Source: Microcaldota archaeon (GTDB lineage Archaea; Iainarchaeota; Iainarchaeia; Iainarchaeales; JAGVWC01). Taken from it: a stretch of DNA of 9,671 nucleotides. The position numbers were made by a program, and so were the translations under genes. Shown here in pieces: positions 5,347-9,671 of the stretch. The stretch spans positions 1 through 9,671 of the forward strand of contig JAHJAQ010000061.1 of the NCBI GenBank assembly GCA_018813975.1. The letters run 5' to 3'. Under the pieces are notes generated by a model. The model worked only from the letters and a program-made list of their open reading frames with translations, was not told where the DNA came from and made no database searches. How positions within the stretch are numbered: position 1 is the first letter of the stretch; each line of letters begins with the position of its first letter.

Positions 5347-7218
5347 ATGGGAAAAGAAAAAATTATTGGAATTGATTTGGGAACATCGAACAGTGCAGCT
5401 GCTGTTTTAGAAGGAGGCAGATCAAAAATCATTCCCAGTGCAGAAGGAACCAGTTTGTATGGAAAAGCATTTCCTAGTGTAGTGGCTTTTTCCAAAGAAA
5501 ACCAATTATTAGTGGGAGAACCAGCCAAGCGACAAGCGGTTAGCAATCCACAAGGAACCATTACTGCTGCTAAACGAAAAATGGGCACCAACCACAAATA
5601 CAAAATTCACGGAAAAGAATATTCTCCCCAACAAATCTCTGCTTTTATTTTACAAAAAATAAAAAAAGACGCAGAATCTTTTTTAGGAACACCAATCAAA
5701 AAAGCCGTTATTACTGTGCCAGCTTATTTTGATGATAATCAACGACAAGCCACCAAAGATGCCGGCGAAATCGCTGGATTAGAGGTGGTTAGAATTATTA
5801 ACGAACCCACCGCAGCTTCTCTTGCCTATGGCATTGACAAAACCGAAAAAGAACAAAAAATTCTCGTATTTGATTTTGGCGGGGGAACATTAGATGTAAC
5901 GGTTATGGAATTTGGGGGCGGTGTGTTCGAGGTCAAATCCACGAGTGGCGACACCCAATTGGGGGGAACGGACATGGACCAAGTGCTCTTTGATTTTGTG
6001 GTACAAGAATTCAAAACACAAGAAGGTGTTGATCTCACAAAAGACGAAAAAGCCATTCAACGATTACGGGATGCTGTTGAAAGAGCCAAAATCGAATTAT
6101 CCAATACACTCGAAACCGAAATTAATTTACCCTATATTACCGCGATTAATAACGAACCCAAACACTTGATCAAAAAAATTTCGCGCGCCAAACTAGAAGA
6201 ACTGGTAGCACCCATTATCAAAAAATGCGAAAAACCCGTTAACCAAGCATTAGCAGATGCCAAAACCAGTGTAACGGATATCAGTAAAATCATTCTAGTG
6301 GGGGGCCCCACCCGAATGCCGACGGTACAAGCATTTGTGGAAAAAATCGCGGGCAAAAAGGCTGAAAGAGGCGTGGACCCTATGGAATGCGTGGCCCAAG
6401 GCGCTGCCATTCAAGGAGGAGTACTAGCCGGAGAAGTAAAAGACGTGTTGCTATTAGATGTAACACCATTAAGTCTTGGAATTGAAACATTGGGCAGGGT
6501 TTTTACCAAACTAATTGAAAGAAACACAACCATTCCCACTAAAAAAAGCCAAGTGTTTTCAACTGCAGCAGACAACCAAACAGCAGTGGATATTCATGTG
6601 CTACAAGGAGAAAGAAGCCAGGCCAGTGAAAACAAAACATTAGGAAGGTTCCAATTAGTGGGAATTCCACCTGCACCCAGAGGCATTCCTCAAATCGAGG
6701 TTACTTTTGATATTGACGCCAATGGAATTGTACAGGTCCATGCAAAAGATATGGGAACTGGAAAAGAACAAAGCATCAAAATTGTGGCTTCTCAAAAACT
6801 ATCCGAAGAAGACATTGAACGCATGAAAAAAGAAGCAGACGTCCATGCAGAAGAAGACCAAAAATTCAAGGAAAAAGCCGAAATCCTCAACCAAGCCGAA
6901 GCAACCACGTATGCCACCGACAAGCTAATGAGTGAAATGAAAGGCAAGATTTCCGAATCGGAACAAGAAAAAATCAAAAAAACCAATGAAGAACTCAAAG
7001 AATTACTAAAACCAGAACAAAAAGACACTGAAAAAATCAAGGCCAAATTGGAAGAACTCAATCAAATCGTACAAGCGGCTTCAACCGAACTATACAAAAA
7101 AGCTCAAGAACAGCAACAACAAGCCCAGAAAACCAAAACAGAAACACCAGAAGAAGGGAAAGAAAAAGTTGTGGATGCCGATTACACGGTAGAAGAAGAT
7201 GACCAAAAAGAAAAATAA
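5347..7218 (+). CDS. dnaK: Molecular chaperone DnaK (Hsp70)
   Basis: A complete 623-residue Hsp70, the ATP-driven chaperone that binds exposed hydrophobic segments of cytoplasmic proteins. The ATPase domain (about 1-370) contains the phosphate-1 loop IGIDLGTSNS (7-16), AVITVPAYFDDNQRQATKDA, NEPTAASLAYG (152-162), the phosphate-2 loop FDFGGGTLDVTV, and ILVGGPTRMP (316-325). The linker VLLLDVTPLSLG (about 367-378) precedes the substrate-binding sandwich (about 380-490), with QGERSQASENKTLG and IPPAPRGIPQIEVTFDIDANG. A helical lid follows. The tail is Gln-rich and ends near VVDADYTVEEDDQ, like the VVDAEY-type tail of bacterial DnaK. The segment after AAKRKMG is short, lacking the insertion of about two dozen residues found in proteobacterial DnaK; this is the form seen in Gram-positive bacteria and archaea. 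It is served by GrpE upstream and DnaJ downstream. Confidence 0.98.
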   Translation: MGKEKIIGIDLGTSNSAAAVLEGGRSKIIPSAEGTSLYGKAFPSVVAFSKENQLLVGEPAKRQAVSNPQGTITAAKRKMGTNHKYKIHGKEYSPQQISAFILQKIKKDAESFLGTPIKKAVITVPAYFDDNQRQATKDAGEIAGLEVVRIINEPTAASLAYGIDKTEKEQKILVFDFGGGTLDVTVMEFGGGVFEVKSTSGDTQLGGTDMDQVLFDFVVQEFKTQEGVDLTKDEKAIQRLRDAVERAKIELSNTLETEINLPYITAINNEPKHLIKKISRAKLEELVAPIIKKCEKPVNQALADAKTSVTDISKIILVGGPTRMPTVQAFVEKIAGKKAERGVDPMECVAQGAAIQGGVLAGEVKDVLLLDVTPLSLGIETLGRVFTKLIERNTTIPTKKSQVFSTAADNQTAVDIHVLQGERSQASENKTLGRFQLVGIPPAPRGIPQIEVTFDIDANGIVQVHAKDMGTGKEQSIKIVASQKLSEEDIERMKKEADVHAEEDQKFKEKAEILNQAEATTYATDKLMSEMKGKISESEQEKIKKTNEELKELLKPEQKDTEKIKAKLEELNQIVQAASTELYKKAQEQQQQAQKTKTETPEEGKEKVVDADYTVEEDDQKEK

Positions 7219-7262
7219 ATAAGAGTTTCTATCTTTTGGTGTGGTACTAATCAACAAGAGGA

Positions 7263-8411
7263 ATGAATTTGGCTGCAAAAAGTGATTATTATGAAATACT
7301 GGGAATTTCCAAGAATGCTTCTTCGGAAGAAATAAAGTCTGCTTACAAGCGCTTGGCCAAAAAATACCATCCTGATGTGAGCGCTGATCCAAAAGCCAAA
7401 GAAAAATTTCAAGAAGCCCTAGAAGCCTATAATGTCCTAAGCGATTCCCAAAAAAGACAAAACTATGACCAGTTTGGTCATGCCACCGAAGGATTTTCTG
7501 GATATCAAGGATTTCGCGATTTTAGTGGTTTTGGGGGGGGAGGGATTGACTTTGATTTTTCGGATTTATTCGAAAACTTTTCTGGTTTTGAAGGCTTTTC
7601 TTCTTTTACAGACTTGTTTGGGGGAAGGAAAAAAAGAGATCAACATGGCGAAAATCTTAGAGTAGATATTTCCATTCCATTCAAAGAAGCAATTTTTGGT
7701 GTTACTAAAACCATTGAAATAGAACGCATAGAAAATTGTAGTGATTGTTATGGAAGCGGAGCTGAAAAAGGAGATAGTGGCAAAAAAACCTGTTCAAGAT
7801 GCAATGGAAAAGGATTGCTTCAAAAAACCCAGCAAACACCGTTCGGACTTTTTTCTACACAAACTACTTGCGCCCAGTGCGGCGGGGAAGGAAAAATAAT
7901 TGAAAAACCATGCAACCACTGCAGGGGAAAAGGAAAAATTAGAAAAAACCGCAAAATAAAAGTAAAAATTCCTGCGGGAATAGAAACCGGCATGCACTTG
8001 CACTTGCAAGGAGAAGGAAATACCGGTATTGGAAAAGGATCACAAGGCGATTTGTTTGTGGTTGTTTTTGTAGAAAAACACAAGTTCTTCAAAAGAGATG
8101 GACCGGATATTTTCTTTGAAACCCCATTATCATTTAGCGAAGTTGCCTTGGGAACCAAACTCGAAGTCCCTACTTTGAAAGGAAAAGCCATGCTCGATAT
8201 TCCTTCTGGAACGCAAACCGACACGATTTTTCGCATGAAAGGAAAAGGCGTAAAAGACCTGAATTCCGGAAGGCAAGGAGACCAGTTTGTAAAAGTCAAA
8301 GTGCTTACCCCAAGCAAATTATCACGAAAAGAACGAAAATTGTTTGAAGAATTGAACGAACAAAACGGAATGAAAGCAAAACGAAAAAGCGTTTTCGATT
8401 TTTTAAAATAA
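7263..8411 (+). CDS. dnaJ: Type I co-chaperone DnaJ (Hsp40)
   Basis: A 382-residue DnaJ that delivers substrates to DnaK and stimulates its ATPase. The J domain occupies residues 7-73, with the essential HPD triad at 36-38 (KYHPDV). A Gly/Phe-rich linker follows (about 75-121, FSGYQGFRDFSGFGGGG). All four CxxCxGxG zinc repeats are present: CSDCYGSG (159), CSRCNGKG (177), CAQCGGEG (203) and CNHCRGKG (217). The two C-terminal beta domains run from about 230 to 350, and a basic helix ends the protein. This full type I layout matches bacterial DnaJ. The gene begins 44 bases after dnaK; a purine stretch AAGAGGA directly abuts the ATG, too close for a good Shine-Dalgarno. A run of eight G at 7533-7540 in the Gly/Phe region is a potential slippage site, but the frame is intact here. 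Confidence 0.98.
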   Translation: MNLAAKSDYYEILGISKNASSEEIKSAYKRLAKKYHPDVSADPKAKEKFQEALEAYNVLSDSQKRQNYDQFGHATEGFSGYQGFRDFSGFGGGGIDFDFSDLFENFSGFEGFSSFTDLFGGRKKRDQHGENLRVDISIPFKEAIFGVTKTIEIERIENCSDCYGSGAEKGDSGKKTCSRCNGKGLLQKTQQTPFGLFSTQTTCAQCGGEGKIIEKPCNHCRGKGKIRKNRKIKVKIPAGIETGMHLHLQGEGNTGIGKGSQGDLFVVVFVEKHKFFKRDGPDIFFETPLSFSEVALGTKLEVPTLKGKAMLDIPSGTQTDTIFRMKGKGVKDLNSGRQGDQFVKVKVLTPSKLSRKERKLFEELNEQNGMKAKRKSVFDFLK

Positions 8412-8415
8412 AGTG

Positions 8416-8462
8416 CTCTAAAAGCAGACGAATGCATTAAATAGTCTATTAGAGTCTTTTTT
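8416..8462 (+). terminator. Nested inverted repeat and T-run after dnaJ
   Basis: CTCTAA (8416-8421) pairs with TTAGAG (8449-8454), and inside it AGAC (8426-8429) pairs with GTCT (8444-8447). A run of six T (8457-8462) follows. It is a plausible terminator for the heat-shock operon. The predicted TATA box of the next gene lies in the loop, so the same dyad could be an operator for that gene. Confidence 0.4.
8436..8443 (+). promoter_or_regulatory. TATA-like box for the lipoprotein gene
   Basis: ATTAAATA is centred about 32 bases before the ATG at 8472. It suggests the lipoprotein gene has its own promoter and a very short leader. Confidence 0.45.
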
Positions 8463-8471
8463 ACGGTTTGT

Positions 8472-9029
8472 ATGCGTTATTCAGTATTAGGCATTTTATT
8501 TCTTGCGGTTTTCTTGAGCATGGGTTGTATTGGAACAGCCGGATTTGCACAATACAATACTGATTTTTCCAACGTACTAAATCGAAACGGAAGCGACACC
8601 CAAAATTTAGTGCCCCCCACTTTAGAACAATTAAATGCCCTAGAACTCGAAATCACGGCACTCCAAGAAACCATTAAAAAACAAGGCATTTCTACAGACC
8701 AGCAAGCCATTTTATTGTTAATTGAAATGGAACTAAACCTAATTCACATGCAACAAAACATTTTAGTAGGCCAAGAACAAGCCCAATTCGCAAACCTTGC
8801 TTTTCCGTCCTGCGAACCCACAAGCAATTTAGGCAAAGCAATTTCATTCTTTGACCAGGCAAAAACCCAAGCCACTTTGGCCGGAAAAAATTTGGATTCT
8901 TTTACAACGGATTATCCTGCTCAAAGCCAACAAACCCAAATAGATTTTGAAATTCTCAAAACAAGCATTCTGGGAAGCCAGCAAAGCATTACCCAATCCA
9001 AACAAATTGCCGAACAATTCTGCCCTTAA
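8472..9029 (+). CDS. Predicted secreted lipoprotein, helical, unknown function
   Basis: A 185-residue protein with a signal peptide of 18 residues (hydrophobic LGILFLAVFLSMG) followed by Cys19, a lipobox-like site (SMG-Cys) at which the mature protein could be lipid-anchored outside the membrane. The mature part is mostly helical and rich in Gln, Asn and Leu. Helices are likely at about 50-72, 74-107, 117-141 and 154-182, separated by the loops AFPSCEPTSN and TTDYPAQS. Cys114 and Cys184 are the only other cysteines and could form an extracytoplasmic disulfide. There is no recognised family. The lipobox has Met at a position where Ala or Ser is more usual, so a simple signal-anchored or secreted form is possible. 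The ATG at 8472 is the only sensible start, because it begins directly with the charged residue and hydrophobic core of a signal peptide. It does not seem functionally tied to the chaperone genes. Confidence 0.72.
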   Translation: MRYSVLGILFLAVFLSMGCIGTAGFAQYNTDFSNVLNRNGSDTQNLVPPTLEQLNALELEITALQETIKKQGISTDQQAILLLIEMELNLIHMQQNILVGQEQAQFANLAFPSCEPTSNLGKAISFFDQAKTQATLAGKNLDSFTTDYPAQSQQTQIDFEILKTSILGSQQSITQSKQIAEQFCP

Positions 9030-9049
9030 ACCTTTTTCCAAAAGGTTTA
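9027..9049 (+). terminator. Perfect 10-bp hairpin overlapping the lipoprotein stop codon
   Basis: TAAACCTTTT (9027-9036) and AAAAGGTTTA (9040-9049) form a perfect stem with a TCC loop. The left arm starts with the TAA stop codon. No T-run follows on the plus strand, so its role as a terminator is uncertain; it may instead be part of the repeat pair described next. Confidence 0.35.
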
Positions 9050-9107
9050 CAAAAAACAGTCCTTCTGACTTGTGCCTTCGGCACAATTTCAAAAGGTTTA
9101 CGAAAAA
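9040..9107. repeat. Direct repeat AAAAGGTTTAC, two copies flanking a hairpin
   Basis: AAAAGGTTTAC followed by A or G and then an A-run occurs at 9040-9056 and again at 9091-9107, 51 bases apart. Between them is a 7-bp hairpin, TTGTGCC (9070-9076) with GGCACAA (9080-9086). A weaker relative, GCAAGGTTTCAC, occurs near 9162-9173. The 184-base spacer between the lipoprotein gene and bud32 holds no convincing gene. Confidence 0.5.
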
Positions 9108-9183
9108 AGCTTCGCATGCCCTTCAGGCCATTTTTTCAAAAAGCCCGCAAAAAAACGCTTTGCAAGGTTTCACCAATTGCTCA

Positions 9184-9189
9184 TTTAAA
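9184..9189 (+). promoter_or_regulatory. TATA-like box for bud32
   Basis: TTTAAA, within ATTTAAAT, is centred about 27 bases before the ATG at 9214. It is the clearest box in the window and implies a leaderless bud32 message. Confidence 0.5.
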
Positions 9190-9213
9190 TGACTTTTTAT
9201 TATACTATATTAT

Positions 9214-9671
9214 ATGAAGCTGATCAAGCGTGGCGCAGAAGCAGTATTATACAAAACAAAGCATTGGAAACAAGATGCTTTGCTCAAAAAAAGAATTCCA
9301 AAAAAATACCGTACTGCTATTTTAGATGAAAAAATCCGAAAACAACGCACCAAACAAGAAGCCATTCTATTACACCACGCCAAAAAAGCAACAGTAAGAA
9401 CGCCCACGTTATTAAAAGTAGATAAAAAAAAGCACCAGTTATGGATGGAATGGATTCCAGGAAAAGCATTGAAAACCGTTTTGGGAAAACAACATGCAAA
9501 CTGGTGTAAAGCCATTGGAAAAAAAATTGCTTTATTGCACACTGCCGGCATTATTCATGGAGACCTTACCACAAGCAATATTATTGTTAGTGGAAAAGAA
9601 CTGGTGTTTGTTGATTTTGGCTTGGGATTTTTTTCGAACAAGATTGAAGACCGGGCCGTTGATTTAGTGAA
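9214..9671 (+). CDS. bud32: Kae1-associated kinase/ATPase Bud32, partial
   Basis: The first 152 codons of a Bud32 kinase; the C-terminus lies beyond the window. Bud32 is the small RIO-like kinase/ATPase of the KEOPS complex, which with Kae1 makes the t6A modification at position 37 of ANN-decoding tRNAs. Family marks in order are RGAEAVLYK (6-14); the KKRIPKKYR block (25-33), with the N-lobe Lys; EAILLHHA (49-56); VRTPTLL; MEWIPGKALK; the catalytic loop IIHGDLTTSNIIV (113-125), with Asp117 and Asn122; and the metal-binding Asp134-Phe-Gly. The family C-lobe signature FFSNKIEDRAVDL follows. There is no Kae1 domain ahead of it, and it has its own TATA box. It is therefore a separate protein, not the Kae1-Bud32 fusion found in several archaea. 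This gene is the best evidence that the organism is archaeal. Confidence 0.95.
   Translation, partial: MKLIKRGAEAVLYKTKHWKQDALLKKRIPKKYRTAILDEKIRKQRTKQEAILLHHAKKATVRTPTLLKVDKKKHQLWMEWIPGKALKTVLGKQHANWCKAIGKKIALLHTAGIIHGDLTTSNIIVSGKELVFVDFGLGFFSNKIEDRAVDLV

Noticed and set aside
5347..5560. Possible proteobacterial origin of dnaK
   Set aside because: The insertion in the ATPase domain that marks proteobacterial DnaK is absent after the AAKRKMG segment, so the protein is of the Gram-positive/archaeal form.
7820..8437. A minus-strand reading frame of 205 codons
   Set aside because: It is antisense to dnaJ, whose identity is certain. Its Phe/Ser/Pro-rich product is typical of a shadow frame.
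9116..9217. A 33-codon plus-strand frame in the spacer before bud32
   Set aside because: It runs through the predicted bud32 TATA box and start codon, has no ribosome site, and its composition follows the A/T-rich repeats.

Overview
The window most likely comes from an archaeon, probably a DPANN-type lineage with a small genome. The main evidence is a stand-alone Bud32 kinase (KEOPS complex) at the right edge. In addition, most first genes have an archaeal TATA-like box about 26-36 bases upstream of the start codon, as expected for leaderless or very-short-leader transcripts. The only strong Shine-Dalgarno (AGGAGG) precedes an internal operon gene, dnaK. Base composition is AT-rich. The DPANN assignment is inference from gene style; no rRNA or other phylogenetic marker is present.

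Layout. Everything from 1 to 4516 is on the minus strand: a partial TSUP (TauE/SafE) anion permease (1-613), a bacterial-type alanine dehydrogenase (738-1841), and three membrane or basic proteins. These three are a four-helix protein with an internal duplication (1939-2445), a very basic membrane-anchored protein with an Arg/Gly-rich tail (2502-3365), and a small membrane protein with an HExxH zinc-protease motif (3410-3940). A winged-helix regulator follows (4082-4516). It is divergent from a plus-strand heat-shock operon: grpE (4604-5167), an unannotated 42-codon small ORF overlapping strong inverted repeats (5170-5298), dnaK (5347-7218) and dnaJ (7263-8411). After that come a lipoprotein-like gene (8472-9029), a short repeat-rich spacer, and the start of bud32 (9214 to the window end).

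How it fits together. GrpE, DnaK and a type I DnaJ form a complete Hsp70 folding machine, a set widely regarded as acquired by archaea from bacteria. The divergent regulator shares an 87-base intergenic region with grpE and is the natural candidate for its control, although nothing in the sequence proves this. The minus-strand membrane genes each have their own TATA-like box and need not form one operon. The most noteworthy items are the small ORF and alternative hairpins between grpE and dnaK, the regulator's position, the loss of the NAD-binding acidic residue in alanine dehydrogenase, and the three unassigned membrane or basic proteins. No mobile element, CRISPR array, tRNA or rRNA was found.
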